From Gluconacetobacter tumulisoli (GTDB lineage: Bacteria; Pseudomonadota; Alphaproteobacteria; Acetobacterales; Acetobacteraceae), in the NCBI RefSeq assembly GCF_014174155.1, contig NZ_JABEQM010000004.1, positions 124,001-188,000 on the forward strand: DNA of 64,000 nucleotides, in the 5' to 3' direction. The position numbers were made by a program, and so were the translations under genes. Shown in pieces: positions 36,905 to 46,492 of this stretch; position 1 is the first letter of the stretch; each line of letters opens with the position of its first letter. Under the pieces are notes generated by a model, which ran no database searches, was not told the origin of the DNA, and saw only the letters and a list, made by a program, of their open reading frames with translations.

Positions 36905-37761
36905 CGGTGGGTCTCCGGGGCGGGGGTGAAGCTGCGCAATGTTCCTCGCATGCGGAAATCTCCGAAATCCATGTCAAGCCGGTCCGAAACACCGTTCGCG
37001 AAATAGCGCATACCGATCGCGTAATCGGGGCGCATGTCGTGCGACGACGGCGTATAGAACGCCACATGCACCCGTCCCGACGACAGGCGGGACAGGGCGG
37101 CGAAGGGGCTGTCGGACGGGGGTGCCGTCCAGCCCATCATCATGACATAGGTATATTGCGGACCGTCGGCCCCGGTGCCGTCGAACAGCAGTGGCGCGAT
37201 CGATGTCTCGCCGGCCTCTGCGGCGCGGACGATCGCCGCGGTATGCGCCATCGGGAACAGTGTCCCGGCCGGCAGCGGCATGACGCGCCCGGCCGGCTGG
37301 CTATAGCGGATTTCACCGCCCGAGGCCGCCATCGTGGCCTCGCCCCCGACCTGGGTGACCGGCGCGCCGTTCGAGGTCTGGACGGTGCGGAAGACCAGAT
37401 GATGCCCATCCTTGGCTTCCAGCGTGGCGTAGTCGGACACCAGGTCCGTTGTCCCCCCGGAACGCGAGACCGTCTGCAGGCGCAGTTTCTGCTGCGTCGA
37501 CCAGGCGGTGCAGGCATCGGTCACGGCAAAACTCATCGTGCCGCTGGCCGCGACCGTATCGCCGCCGCCGACCGATTCCAGGGTCAGGTCATAGATCGCG
37601 TGATGGCCGGCCAGCACCACGGGCGGCATCGCCGCATGGGCGGCCGCCCCCCCGGACAGCAGGCCGGCCGCAAGACATGGCCCCGCCGCGACGGCCATGC
37701 AGACCCGCGCCGGGATCCCGAAGGGAATGGACCACCATTTCATCGCGTCAGCAGAACGCAT
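36898..37761 (-). CDS. eipB: Cell-envelope integrity protein, EipB/DUF1849 family
   Basis: A 287-aa exported protein with an N-terminal signal segment (about residues 18-43, ending AHA-AM). The mature part follows DUF1849: the opening LAGHHAIYDLTLESV, DACTAWSTQQKLRLQ, LPAGTLFPMAHT and the final RMRGTLRSF. EipB of Brucella is a periplasmic beta-spiral protein needed for envelope stress resistance. Two cysteines (in DACTAW and the last residue) could form the disulfide described for that family. The start may be ATG 37761 or ATG 37743. It overlaps the permease gene by 7 bp. Confidence 0.85.
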   Translation of the reverse strand: MRSADAMKWWSIPFGIPARVCMAVAAGPCLAAGLLSGGAAAHAAMPPVVLAGHHAIYDLTLESVGGGDTVAASGTMSFAVTDACTAWSTQQKLRLQTVSRSGGTTDLVSDYATLEAKDGHHLVFRTVQTSNGAPVTQVGGEATMAASGGEIRYSQPAGRVMPLPAGTLFPMAHTAAIVRAAEAGETSIAPLLFDGTGADGPQYTYVMMMGWTAPPSDSPFAALSRLSSGRVHVAFYTPSSHDMRPDYAIGMRYFANGVSDRLDMDFGDFRMRGTLRSFTPAPETHRC

Positions 37762-37811
37762 CGGGGCGGTTCGCGCAACGAAACAATACCCCGAACCGCC
37801 AGGCCAGCCCG

Positions 37812-39611
37812 TTATCCCTTGATCGTCGCGCCCGGCTTGGGGCGCGGCAGGTCCAGCGCCAGCGACAGCTCCTTCAGCCGTGCCGGCGGAACGGGGGCCG
37901 GCGCGCCCATCATCAGGTCCTCGCCCTGCTGGTTGAGCGGGAACAGGATGACCTCGCGGATATTGGGCTCGTCGGCCAGCAGCATGACCATCCGGTCCAC
38001 GCCGGGCGCCGAACCGCCATGCGGCGGCGCGCCGTAACGGAAGGCGTTGAGCATGCCGCCGAACCGGGCCTCGACCTCGGATTCGGGATAACCCGCGATC
38101 TCGAAGGCGCGGATCATCACTTCCGGCCGGTGGTTGCGGATCGCGCCCGACGACAGTTCCACGCCGTTGCAGACGATGTCGTACTGATAGGCGGTGATCG
38201 TCAGCGGGTCCTGGCTGTTCAGCGCCTCCAGCCCGCCCTGCGGCATCGAGAACGGGTTGTGCGAGAAATCGATCAGGCCGGTTTCCTCGTTCCGCTCGTA
38301 CATCGGGAAGTCGGTGATCCAGCAGAAGCGGAACGCATCCTTTTCGATCAGGTCCAGTTCGGTCGCGATTCGCGTCCGCACCAGGCCCGAGAATTTCACG
38401 ACATCGTCGCCGCTGCCGGCGGCGAAGAACACCGCGTCGCCCGCCTTCAGGCCCGTCTTCTCGCGGATCGCGGCGACGCGGGCGGGTTCCAGGTTCTTGG
38501 CGATCGGGCCCTTGCCGCCCTCCTCGTCGAAGACGATGTAGCCTAGGCCGCCAGCTCCGGCCTCGCGCGCCCAGGCGTTCAGCTTGTCATAGAAGGCGCG
38601 CGGACGATCGCCCGCGCCGGGCGCGGGAATCGCACGCACCTCGCCACCGCCGGCCACGATCTTCGCGAACAGGCCGAATCCGGACTCGGCGAACGCCTCG
38701 GTCACGTCGCTCAGCAGCAGGGGGTTGCGCAGGTCGGGCTTGTCGCTGCCGTACAGCGCCATGGCGGTGGCGTAGGGAATGCGCTCGAACGGCGCGGCGC
38801 TGACGGTGCGGCCGCCGCCGAATTCGCGGAACACGCCTTCCATCACCGGCTCCAGCGTCGCGAACACGTCTTCCTGGGTCGCGAACGCCATTTCGAAATC
38901 AAGCTGGTAGAATTCGCCCGGCGAGCGGTCTGCACGCGCGGCCTCGTCCCGGAAGCAGGGAGCGATCTGGAAATACCGGTCGAATCCCGCGACCATGGCC
39001 AGCTGCTTGAACTGCTGCGGCGCCTGGGGCAGTGCGTAGAACTTGCCGGGATGCATCCGCGCCGGAACCAGGAAGTCGCGCGCGCCCTCGGGCGACGAGG
39101 CGGTCAGGATCGGGGTCTGGAATTCCACGAATCCCTGTTCGGTCATGCGGCGGCGCAGGCTGGCGATCACCTGCGCGCGCAGCATCATGTTGCGATGGAC
39201 CTTGTCGCGCCGCAAATCGATGTAGCGGTAGGTCAGGCGCAGATCCTCGGGGTAATGCTCATGCCCCGCGACCTGGAACGGCAGCACGTCGGCCGCCGAC
39301 TGGATATCCACCGACTGCGCGCGCAGTTCGATCTCGCCGGTCGGCAGGTTCGGATTCTTCGTCGCGCCGTCGCGCAGCACGACTTCGCCGGTGATGGTCA
39401 GCACGCTCTCGACCCGGATGCGCTCGACGGTTTCCAGCACCGGCGAACCCGCCGGGATCACGATCTGGGTGATGCCGAAATGATCGCGCAAATCGATGAA
39501 CAGCAGTCCGCCATGATCGCGCTTGCTGTGCACCCAGCCGGAGAGGCGGGCGGTCTGCCCGGCGTCGCTGGCCCGAAGGGCGGCGCAGCTATGGGTACGA
39601 TAGGGATGCAT
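37812..39611 (-). CDS. aspS: Aspartyl-tRNA synthetase (AspRS)
   Basis: A 599-aa class IIb synthetase with an N-terminal OB-fold anticodon domain ([21 protein letters not shown] region, cited in part), a catalytic core with motif 2 ([20 protein letters not shown]) and the bacterial GAD insertion domain (about 290-420). Start ATG 39611 has AGGACGAG just upstream. In bacteria without AsnRS this enzyme also charges tRNA-Asn with Asp for GatCAB; nothing here decides that. A TTGACA hexamer lies 90 bp upstream. Confidence 0.97.
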   Translation of the reverse strand: MHPYRTHSCAALRASDAGQTARLSGWVHSKRDHGGLLFIDLRDHFGITQIVIPAGSPVLETVERIRVESVLTITGEVVLRDGATKNPNLPTGEIELRAQSVDIQSAADVLPFQVAGHEHYPEDLRLTYRYIDLRRDKVHRNMMLRAQVIASLRRRMTEQGFVEFQTPILTASSPEGARDFLVPARMHPGKFYALPQAPQQFKQLAMVAGFDRYFQIAPCFRDEAARADRSPGEFYQLDFEMAFATQEDVFATLEPVMEGVFREFGGGRTVSAAPFERIPYATAMALYGSDKPDLRNPLLLSDVTEAFAESGFGLFAKIVAGGGEVRAIPAPGAGDRPRAFYDKLNAWAREAGAGGLGYIVFDEEGGKGPIAKNLEPARVAAIREKTGLKAGDAVFFAAGSGDDVVKFSGLVRTRIATELDLIEKDAFRFCWITDFPMYERNEETGLIDFSHNPFSMPQGGLEALNSQDPLTITAYQYDIVCNGVELSSGAIRNHRPEVMIRAFEIAGYPESEVEARFGGMLNAFRYGAPPHGGSAPGVDRMVMLLADEPNIREVILFPLNQQGEDLMMGAPAPVPPARLKELSLALDLPRPKPGATIKG

Positions 39612-39677
39612 GATCTCGTCCTGTGTCACCAAAAGCGGGCTGGAACGGGCGACGCGCGCCCGTCCGGTCGAAGGCGG

Positions 39678-39706
39678 AGGAAGCCGACCGGGGCCGCCCC
39701 TGTCAA
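39678..39706 (-). promoter_or_regulatory. Possible aspS promoter
   Basis: Perfect TTGACA on the minus strand (39706-39701) with CTTCCT 17 bp downstream (39683-39678), about 67 bp before the aspS ATG. The -10 is poor. The -35 lies within the loop of a CCGCCC/GGGCGG hairpin (39694-39712) in the mtnA-aspS gap, which may be coincidence. Confidence 0.3.
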
Positions 39707-39747
39707 GGGCGGGCTGCCCTGCCGTGCCTCCCGGCCGTCGCGCGGCG

Positions 39748-40848
39748 TCAGTCCGCGTGTTCGGGGAACAGCGCGGCCAGCCCGGCCTCGGTCGCCTCGC
39801 AGCAGCCGCGTTCGGTGATCAGGCCGGTGACCAGCCGTGCCGGGGTGACGTCGAAGGCCGGATTGGCCGCCTGGCTGCCCGGCGGCGTCAGGTGCACCGT
39901 CTCGATCCGGCCGGCCGCGGTCCGGCCGGTGATCGCCGTGACCTCGGCGCCGCTGCGCTCCTCGATCGGGATCTCGGTCAGCCCGTCGCGCACCCGCCAG
40001 TCGATGGTCGTCGACGGTAGGGCGACCCAGAACGGCACACCGTTGTCGCGTGCCGCCAGCGCCTTCAGATAGGTGCCGATCTTGTTCGCCACGTCGCCCG
40101 TGCGCGTGACGCGGTCGGTGCCGACGATCACCAGGTCGACGGCATGATGCTGCATCAGATGGCCGCCGGCATTGTCCGCCACGACCGTATGCGGCACGCC
40201 GTGGCTGCCCAGTTCCCACGCCGTCAGCGCGGCGCCCTGGTTGCGCGGCCGGGTTTCATCCACCCAGACATGGACGTTCAGCCCACGATCATGGGCCATG
40301 TAGATCGGCGCCAGCGCCGTTCCCCAGTCGACGGTGGCGATCCAGCCGGCATTGCAATGGGTCAGGATATTGACCGGTTTGCCCTCGCCGCGCCGGGCCG
40401 CGATCTCCTCGATCAGGGACAGGCCGTGGCAGCCGATGGATTCGTTCTGGGCCGCGTCCTCGTCGCAGATCCGCCCGGCCTCGTCATAGGCGGCGGCGAC
40501 GCGTTCGGCCGGCGCCAGGGGGCGCAGACGGTCCAGCATGCGTTCGATGGCCCAGCGCAGGTTGATCGCGGTGGGACGGGTCGCGGCCAGCAGCGCCGCG
40601 TCGCGTTCCATCGCCGCGTCAGCGGCATCGACCCGCAACGCCAGCGCCAGGCCATAGGCCGCCACCGCGCCGATCAGCGGCGCGCCACGGACCTGCATGG
40701 TGCGGATGGCATGCGCCACCTGGTCCAGCTCCGTCAGACGCAGGACGTCCAGGTCCCACGGCAGGCGGGTCTGGTCGAAGATATGGATCGACCAGCCGTC
40801 ATCCTGGTCCACCCAGACGCTGCGATAGGGTACGTTACCGATCTTCAT
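39748..40848 (-). CDS. mtnA: S-methyl-5-thioribose-1-phosphate isomerase
   Basis: A 366-aa enzyme of methionine salvage converting MTR-1-P to MTRu-1-P. The catalytic Cys is in NILTHCNAG (about residue 161) and the Asp in IVGTDRVT (about 241); [14 protein letters not shown] is the phosphate-binding start. The ATG at 40848 begins [12 protein letters not shown], the standard N terminus. No other mtn gene is adjacent, so the rest of the pathway must lie elsewhere. Checked for a SAM riboswitch upstream; none recognised. Confidence 0.94.
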   Translation of the reverse strand: MKIGNVPYRSVWVDQDDGWSIHIFDQTRLPWDLDVLRLTELDQVAHAIRTMQVRGAPLIGAVAAYGLALALRVDAADAAMERDAALLAATRPTAINLRWAIERMLDRLRPLAPAERVAAAYDEAGRICDEDAAQNESIGCHGLSLIEEIAARRGEGKPVNILTHCNAGWIATVDWGTALAPIYMAHDRGLNVHVWVDETRPRNQGAALTAWELGSHGVPHTVVADNAGGHLMQHHAVDLVIVGTDRVTRTGDVANKIGTYLKALAARDNGVPFWVALPSTTIDWRVRDGLTEIPIEERSGAEVTAITGRTAAGRIETVHLTPPGSQAANPAFDVTPARLVTGLITERGCCEATEAGLAALFPEHAD

Positions 40849-40980
40849 GGCGTGCGAGTCCGATGCGGAGTGGGGGAAGCGGCGCAAGGAAGCACCGGCA
40901 TCCCGACGTTTCAAGTCCGAACCACGTCCCGCGACCCGCACCGCCCCCGCCGCCGACATGCGGCAGGGGCGGTCGCCGGA

Positions 40981-42873
40981 TCAGGACGCGGTGGCGTCCG
41001 ACGCGTGCGTCAGGCTGGCGGTCAGGCGGCTGGCGAAACCGGCCGGGTCCTTCGGGCTTTCGCCATCCTGGATCCGGGCGATGTCCAGCAGGATCAGGGC
41101 AATATCCGTCACCGATTCGCCACGCGCCACGCGGGCCGCCAGGTCGCGGACCAGCGGATGTGCGGCATTGACCTCCAGCACCGGGGCCAGGTCGGGCACT
41201 GCCTGCCCGCTGCGCCGCAGCAGGCGCTGAAGCTGCAGGTCGGGCCCCTGCCCCGCCGCCGACAGTACAACGGCGCTGCCGACCAGGCGGTTCGTTCCCC
41301 GCACGTCGGACACCGCATCCCCCAGCGCCGTCTTCAGCGCCGGAAGCAGGACGTCCAGATCGGCGCGGGGGCCCGTTTCCTCGTCGGAAGTCGGGAATTT
41401 CTCCAGGTCGGCATGGCCCTGGCTGACGCTGCGCAGCGCCTTGCCTTCGAAGGTGCCCAGGCGTTCCGGCCAGAAGGAATCCACCGGATCGGACAGCAGC
41501 AGCACCTCGATCCCCCGCGCCCGGAAGCCTTCCAGCTGCGGCGAGGCCGGCAGCGTGTCGGGATTGTCGCCGGTCAGGTAATAGATCGCCTCTTGCCCGT
41601 CCTTCAGGCGCGAGACGTATTCGGCCAGCGTCGTCCAGCCTCCGACCGCGCTGGACCGGAACCGCGCCAGGCCGGCCAGGTCGGTGCGATATTCCGCATC
41701 GTCCCAGACCCCTTCCTTCAGCACCGGGCCGAAATTCTCCCAGAACCCGGCATAGGATTCGGCATCCTTCGCCCGGTTGCGCAATTCGTTCAGCACGCGG
41801 TTGGTCACCGCCTTGCGGATGCGGGCCAGGACCGGGGTGGCCTGCAGCATTTCGCGCGAGACGTTAAGAGGCAGATCCTCGGTGTCCACCACGCCCTGCA
41901 CGAAACGCAGCCACGACGGCAGCAGGCCGGCATCGTCGGTGATGAACATGCGCCGGACATGCAGGCGCACGCGGCTCTCGCGCACCTGCTCGCCGAATTC
42001 GAAGGGGCGGCTGCCGGGGATGAACAGCAGGGCGGTGAAATCGATCGTGCCTTCGGCGTGCCAGTGCAGCGTCGCCCAAGGCGTATCGAAATTGTGGCTG
42101 ACATGCCGGTAGAAATCGTTCAGCTGGTCTTCGGTGACCTCGGAACGCGGCTTGCGCCACAGGGCGGTCCCGACATTGGCCGGCGCCTCCTCGCCATCAC
42201 GCCGGATGGTGATCGGCCAGACGATGTGGTCGGCCCATTTGCGCACGATCGCTTCCAGGCGCCAGGCATCCAGGAACTCGTCCGCGTCTTCCTTGATATG
42301 CAGGATGATGTCGGTGCCCGGCCGCTCGCGCGTTGCGGGGCTGAGGGTGAAGCCGCCCTTGCCGTCCGAGGACCAGCGCCAGGCCTCGTCGCTGCCGGCG
42401 CGGCGCGACACGACATCGACATGGTCGGCCACCATGAAGGCGGCGTAGAATCCGACGCCGAACTGCCCGATCAGGCTGGGCCGGTCCTTGGGCAGGTCCT
42501 CGGGCTTCCGGCTGTCCAGTTCCTGGCCGAACGCGCGGGTGCCGGACCGTGCGATCGTGCCCAGGTTCCGGGCCAGTTCGTCCTTGCTCATGCCCGCGCC
42601 ATCATCGCTGATGGTCAGGCGACGGGCGTCCTTGTCGGGATCGATGCGGACCTTTGCGTCCTCGGGCAGGGTGCGGGCGGCATCGGTCAGCGCCTCGAAC
42701 CTGCGGCGGTCCGTCGCATCGGCCGCGTTGGCAACCAGTTCGCGCAGGAAGATCTCACGCTCGGAATACAGGGCATGGACCACGAGGTCGAGCAGACGCC
42801 CGACCTCCGCGCTGAACGCATGTTCCTCTCCCGCCGGGGCCGCGCCGTCCTGCCCCGCAACCTGATCGACCAT
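40981..42873 (-). CDS. htpG: Chaperone HtpG (Hsp90)
   Basis: A 630-aa bacterial Hsp90. The GHKL ATPase domain shows [19 protein letters not shown] (Asn of the ATP site), [11 protein letters not shown] and [16 protein letters not shown]; the middle domain has [12 protein letters not shown] and [13 protein letters not shown]. Length is typical. Start ATG 42873 has GGGAGAG about 8 bp upstream; the frame extends 27 codons further without support. A TTGAAA-N17-CATATC pair upstream is a plausible heat-shock-type promoter. mtnA lies 132 bp downstream on the same strand. Confidence 0.96.
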   Translation of the reverse strand: MVDQVAGQDGAAPAGEEHAFSAEVGRLLDLVVHALYSEREIFLRELVANAADATDRRRFEALTDAARTLPEDAKVRIDPDKDARRLTISDDGAGMSKDELARNLGTIARSGTRAFGQELDSRKPEDLPKDRPSLIGQFGVGFYAAFMVADHVDVVSRRAGSDEAWRWSSDGKGGFTLSPATRERPGTDIILHIKEDADEFLDAWRLEAIVRKWADHIVWPITIRRDGEEAPANVGTALWRKPRSEVTEDQLNDFYRHVSHNFDTPWATLHWHAEGTIDFTALLFIPGSRPFEFGEQVRESRVRLHVRRMFITDDAGLLPSWLRFVQGVVDTEDLPLNVSREMLQATPVLARIRKAVTNRVLNELRNRAKDAESYAGFWENFGPVLKEGVWDDAEYRTDLAGLARFRSSAVGGWTTLAEYVSRLKDGQEAIYYLTGDNPDTLPASPQLEGFRARGIEVLLLSDPVDSFWPERLGTFEGKALRSVSQGHADLEKFPTSDEETGPRADLDVLLPALKTALGDAVSDVRGTNRLVGSAVVLSAAGQGPDLQLQRLLRRSGQAVPDLAPVLEVNAAHPLVRDLAARVARGESVTDIALILLDIARIQDGESPKDPAGFASRLTASLTHASDATAS

Positions 42874-42912
42874 GTATGCGTCTCTCCCTTCCGCAAAAAA
42901 AACCGTCGGATG

Positions 42913-42941
42913 GATATGTGTCACGAAAGACACGATTTCAA
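42913..42941 (-). promoter_or_regulatory. Candidate htpG promoter (heat-shock-like -35)
   Basis: Minus strand: TTGAAA (42941-42936), 17-bp spacer, CATATC (42918-42913), about 40 bp before ATG 42873. TTGAAA is the core of the RpoH -35 (CTTGAAA), and CATATCCAT partly resembles its -10. A run of eight T follows (on minus) before the ribosome site. A vegetative promoter reading is also possible. Confidence 0.4.
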
Positions 42942-42972
42942 TGGCCTGACCCACGCAGATCGGGCCGGCGCA

Positions 42973-43620
42973 TCATTCGAAATCGGTCTGCAGGGATGGT
43001 GCATGCGCATGGGCGAACATGCGGCGGACCTGCGACGGCAGAACCCGCCCCACCGACAGGTCGGCGGGGATCTCGTCCTCGGCGAACCAGCCGACCTCCG
43101 ACGTCTCCAGGCTGGTCGCGGCGGCGCCGCCCACCAGGTCGCACAGATAGAACAGCTTGGCGCAGGAAAACATCTGGGCCGGGTGGCCCTGCCGCGTCCG
43201 GTCCCACAGCGCCGCCAGCTTGCGCACGCGGACCTCGTAACCGCTTTCCTCGCGCACTTCCTTCACCGCGCTGTCCGCCGGCGTGATGTTCACGTCCGCC
43301 CAGCCACCGGGCAGCGTCCAGCGTCCGCCGTCCAGAACCTCACGCACCATCAGGATGCGCCGCCAGTCGTCGAACACCGCGGCCCGCACGTCGATCTTGG
43401 GCGTCGCGTATCCGCCCTCGCCGGCGAACAGGGTTTCGATCCATGCCGCCGGGGCGCCAGTCCGTTCGGCCAGCATGCGGGCGGCCAGGCCCCGCAGCAT
43501 CTCGTAGCGTTCCCGGTCATAGGGATCGCGCGTGAAGGCCAGGCCGGTCTGGGCGATGGCCTGGATCTCGCGCGTCCAGACCAGCCAGTCCGGTTCGCCG
43601 GACGTCGGTATATCGGTCAC
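42973..43620 (-). CDS. Nudix hydrolase with N-terminal helical domain
   Basis: A 215-aa protein from GTG 43620, overlapping the upstream cupin stop by GTGA. Residues 1-65 match the helical Nudix_N-type domain (LVWTREIQAIAQTGLAFTRD, YERYEMLRGLAARML-like), followed by the Nudix fold with WTLPGGWADVN and the box helix AVKEVREESGYEV. The catalytic REUxEExG is kept except Lys for the first Arg, and the earlier Glu position is replaced. Relatives (YjhB-like) act on nucleoside-diphosphate derivatives such as ADP-ribose; substrate not known here. Confidence 0.88.
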   Translation of the reverse strand: MTDIPTSGEPDWLVWTREIQAIAQTGLAFTRDPYDRERYEMLRGLAARMLAERTGAPAAWIETLFAGEGGYATPKIDVRAAVFDDWRRILMVREVLDGGRWTLPGGWADVNITPADSAVKEVREESGYEVRVRKLAALWDRTRQGHPAQMFSCAKLFYLCDLVGGAAATSLETSEVGWFAEDEIPADLSVGRVLPSQVRRMFAHAHAPSLQTDFE

Positions 43621-44096
43621 GATCCGGGTATCCAGCCGGGGGGCGCCAGTTCGAAAGTCTCGAACAGGAAGGCCGGGGCCACGATACAGCCGACCAGGCT
43701 CCAGCCCCCCAGACTTTCGGCCGCCTGCCACGCATGGGCCGGAACGACGGCCTGAAGCACCTCCCCCGCCTCGGGACGCGGGCCCAGGACGATCGTACGC
43801 TCCATCCCTGCCTCCGCCGCGATGCGCAGGCATAGCGGCGTGCCACCCTGCCAGCACCAGATCTCGGCGGCGTCCACCCGGTGCCAGTGCGACCGTTCGC
43901 CTTCGGTCAGCAGGAACTGAATGGTCGTGGCCGCGCCACGCCCGCCGCCGGGCGGGCTGTCGCGCCACAGTTCGCGATACCAGCCGCCCTCGGGGTGCGG
44001 GGACAGCGCCAGCGCGTCACGGACCGCCCCGGCCGGCAGGCCAGGGTCGCGCAAATCCAGGGTCGGACCGGTCATGGCGGGATCGTCCTTCTTCAT
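43617..44096 (-). CDS. DUF985-family cupin
   Basis: A 159-aa single-domain cupin (Cupin_5). The family pattern is plain: LSPHPEGGWYRELWRD, TTIQFLLTEGERSHWHRVDA followed by AEIWCWQGGTPL, and PAHAWQAAESLGGWSLVGC. The His pair in SHWH and the Glu of AEIW are the likely metal ligands. It is co-translated with the Nudix hydrolase (4-bp overlap). Biochemical role of the family is unsettled; a sugar-nucleotide or metabolite-repair task fits the partner (inference). Start may be ATG 44096 or ATG 44075, the latter with AAGGA upstream. Confidence 0.88.
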   Translation of the reverse strand: MKKDDPAMTGPTLDLRDPGLPAGAVRDALALSPHPEGGWYRELWRDSPPGGGRGAATTIQFLLTEGERSHWHRVDAAEIWCWQGGTPLCLRIAAEAGMERTIVLGPRPEAGEVLQAVVPAHAWQAAESLGGWSLVGCIVAPAFLFETFELAPPGWIPGS

Positions 44097-44114
44097 GGTC
44101 GGGGGCAACGGATG

Positions 44115-44783
44115 TCAGCGCGACGGCGGCGGAAAGTCCAGCATCGCGCCGGTATAGGTTTCCACCACCTCGCTGAACGGCACGCCATCCTGGCGATACA
44201 GGACCGCGCGGTGCCGCAGGATCGCCGCCGGCGGCCGGATTACCCCCGGGCCGGAGCGTGGGGCCGGAGCCCCCGCCTGCCTCACGCGCAGCGGCGACCA
44301 CAGGCGCGTGCTTTCCAGCGTGCGCCGCGTGAAATGCAGTGCCGCCACGGCGTGGCCGAAAGCGACGTCGCTGTGATCCAGGGCCGCGTTCATGTCCGGC
44401 GTCAGGCGCCCGGGCACGTACCAATTGTCGGCGACCGACAGCACCCGGTCGCCGCAGGTCAAATCCACCCGGCGATAGCGGACCTGTTCACGGGCGGCGA
44501 CGTCCAGGGCCTGTCGCTGGATCGGCGTCGGCGTCTTCTCCACCCCCCGGACGCGGTGCGCCACGACGTGGGCGACGGGCGCCAGATCATGGGTGCGGCA
44601 CCATTCCTCCAGCGTCAGGGTGGCGCTGGGCTGACGCAGCAACCGGTCATCCAGCATGTCGATCAGGGTCTGGAGTTCCTTGCGCGATGCGCCGGTGTCG
44701 GGCCAGTCCGCCGCACCTGCCCCACCCGCCGATGCCAGCATGGCCGTCAGCAGCAGCAGGGCCAGTCCGCGCCGCAGGATCAT
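44115..44783 (-). CDS. Exported protein, possible chorismate-lyase/UTRA-like fold
   Basis: A 222-aa protein with a signal peptide (RRGLALLLLTAMLASAGGAGA, cited in part; cleavage near GAA-DW, residue 24). The mature part has LRQPSATLTLEEWCRTHDLA, VRYRRVDLTCGDRVLSVADN followed by WYVPGRLTPDM, and RHRAVLYRQDGVPFSEVVET. The alternation of an aromatic acid-binding style Arg strand, an N-W-Y-V-P turn and the final 'VLYR..G.PFSEVVETY' is reminiscent of chorismate pyruvate-lyase/UTRA folds, which bind small ligands. This is fold-level guesswork. ATGA overlap with the NCS2 permease gene indicates a shared function. Confidence 0.5.
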   Translation of the reverse strand: MILRRGLALLLLTAMLASAGGAGAADWPDTGASRKELQTLIDMLDDRLLRQPSATLTLEEWCRTHDLAPVAHVVAHRVRGVEKTPTPIQRQALDVAAREQVRYRRVDLTCGDRVLSVADNWYVPGRLTPDMNAALDHSDVAFGHAVAALHFTRRTLESTRLWSPLRVRQAGAPAPRSGPGVIRPPAAILRHRAVLYRQDGVPFSEVVETYTGAMLDFPPPSR

Positions 44784-46141
44784 GCGTCCCCCATATTGGT
44801 GGCCAACACCAGGTAGATGACGAATACGACGTCGAGAAACAGCAGGATCGGCGTCAGATCCGCCCAGCGGCGCCCCGCGATCGCCAGCGCGGTGTAAAGC
44901 AGCAGCCCCAGCGCAAGACTGACCATGAAGTTGCCGGTCATGACCGTGACCAGGATCATCAGCAGCGGCGCCAGTAGCCCCCCGGAGTCGGAGAGATCCA
45001 TCCGGCCCATGTCCGACAGCATGCCCAGACCGACCAGGATCAGCACCGGCGCGGTCGCCACCGCCGGCACGGCGGTGATGATGGGCCACAGGAAGGACGA
45101 CAGCAGGAACAGCACCGCCACCGTAACCCCGACCAGCCCGGTGCGGCCCCCGGCCTCGACCCCCACCAGCGATTCCAGATAGGCCGACACGGTGGAGGTC
45201 CCCAGAACCGACCCGATGACGCTGGCCGCCCCGTCGGCGGCGAAGGCGGCGCGGCCCAGCACGGGCTGGCCGTCCTCGACCGTCAGGCCGGCCCGCCGGG
45301 TGATCGCCATCATCGTTCCCGTGGCGTCGAAGAAATCGCCCAGGAAGAAATATAACGTCACCGGCAGGACGACCCCGATATGCGACAGGAAGCCGTGGAA
45401 ATCGAAGGACAGCAGCATGCCGGTCGGATAATGCGGCCATTCCAGCCACGTCGACGGCAGACGGGTGACCGTGCCGCCACCCGGTGTCGGGACGAAGCAT
45501 CCGGCGACGGTCAGTACCACGATCGACACCAGCATGCTCGCGGGGACGCGCAGCATCTGCAGCGCCGCCGCCAGGACGACGCCCGCCAGGCACAGCAGCA
45601 CGGCGGGATCATGCAGCGATCCGAAGCTGAACCCCTGCCCTCCCTTGACCGCCAGGCCGCCGCTGATCATCCCGATATGGGCGATGAAGGCGCCGATCGC
45701 GCAATGGATGCCGTTCCGCACCGGGGCCGGGAAGCCCAGCACGATCCGTTGCCGCCAGTGCGTCAGCGACAGGGCGACGAAGGCCGTTCCGCCGATCAGA
45801 ACCATGGTAAAGGCGACGGCCGGCGCGATTCCCATCTGCGCCACCACGATCTGGGCGAAGACCAGGTTGCTGCTCATGGCCGGGGCCAGCGCGATCGGCA
45901 GGTTCGCCGTCAGCGCCATCAGCAGCGATCCGCAGACCGCGGCCGCGATCGTCGTCATGATCATGTCGTGGCGCCCCAGCCCGGCCAGCGCCATGATCGC
46001 CGGATTGACGATCATGATATACGCCATGGCCCCGAACGTGGTCAGTCCCGCGACCAGTTCCCGCCCCAGGGTCGACCCTCGTCGCGTCACGTGAAAATAG
46101 CGGTCGATCCACCCGCCCGGGCGCCCCACTTGCTGCGTCAA
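44780..46141 (-). CDS. NCS2-family (AzgA-like) purine permease
   Basis: A 453-aa, 14-helix transporter of the nucleobase:cation symporter-2 family, AzgA branch (adenine, guanine or hypoxanthine uptake). It begins IDRYFHVTRRGSTLGREL, then FGAMAYIMIVNPAIMA, and has the family hallmark DFFDATGTMMAITRRAGL plus GTSTVSAYLESLVGVEAGGR that lines the substrate site. Start is TTG 46141 with GGGGGA 9 bp upstream; GTG four codons on is possible. It overlaps the exported downstream protein by 4 bp. Substrate specificity is by family only. Confidence 0.88.
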   Translation of the reverse strand: MTQQVGRPGGWIDRYFHVTRRGSTLGRELVAGLTTFGAMAYIMIVNPAIMALAGLGRHDMIMTTIAAAVCGSLLMALTANLPIALAPAMSSNLVFAQIVVAQMGIAPAVAFTMVLIGGTAFVALSLTHWRQRIVLGFPAPVRNGIHCAIGAFIAHIGMISGGLAVKGGQGFSFGSLHDPAVLLCLAGVVLAAALQMLRVPASMLVSIVVLTVAGCFVPTPGGGTVTRLPSTWLEWPHYPTGMLLSFDFHGFLSHIGVVLPVTLYFFLGDFFDATGTMMAITRRAGLTVEDGQPVLGRAAFAADGAASVIGSVLGTSTVSAYLESLVGVEAGGRTGLVGVTVAVLFLLSSFLWPIITAVPAVATAPVLILVGLGMLSDMGRMDLSDSGGLLAPLLMILVTVMTGNFMVSLALGLLLYTALAIAGRRWADLTPILLFLDVVFVIYLVLATNMGDA

Positions 46142-46492
46142 CGATCACATTCCCCCGGATTGTCCCGAACCGGCGCATCCGATATGCCGCCGGTCGGCGA
46201 CGGGACTTTCCTACCGGTTCCGACATGACGCAAGGGACGTATCGGAACCGATCCGGAATCCCGCTGGACGTCCGCCACCGCATTCCCCATATCCCGATCG
46301 GGACCGGACACGAGGCAGAATTCTCTCTAAAGTTTTACTTGATGCCTGTCTTCGTATATGAATTTCCAGCGGGCAGAGGCGCCCCTGCACGCCGGAGAAT
46401 CAGGAAAGCGTGGTGCCCGTTCGGACTTTACGCGGATGTCCCTGGTGTCCCGGATCGTTTTCCCCGCGGAATGTGGATGATCGGAACCAACC
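46142..46492. other. Divergent intergenic region with repeated CGGAACCG elements
   Basis: 351 bp with no gene. It holds three copies of a CGGAACCG-like element (46165-46173, 46214-46222 inverted, 46243-46251), the last inside a perfect ATCGG-AA-CCGAT palindrome (46241-46252). Further on, 46321-46375 is clearly AT-rich for this genome and may carry the cyclase promoter (TTTACT/TATATG, 15-bp spacer, weak). Confidence 0.5.

Noticed and set aside
40849-40980. SAM-type riboswitch upstream of mtnA
   Set aside because: The 132-bp gap was compared by eye with SAM-II and SAM/SAH consensus elements; the conserved cores are absent.
40144-43755. Very long plus-strand open frame (1203 codons) opposite mtnA and htpG
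   Set aside because: It is antisense to three well-recognised genes, is full of Arg/Gln/His-rich low-complexity sequence, and arises from the high GC content of the third codon positions. No domain is visible.
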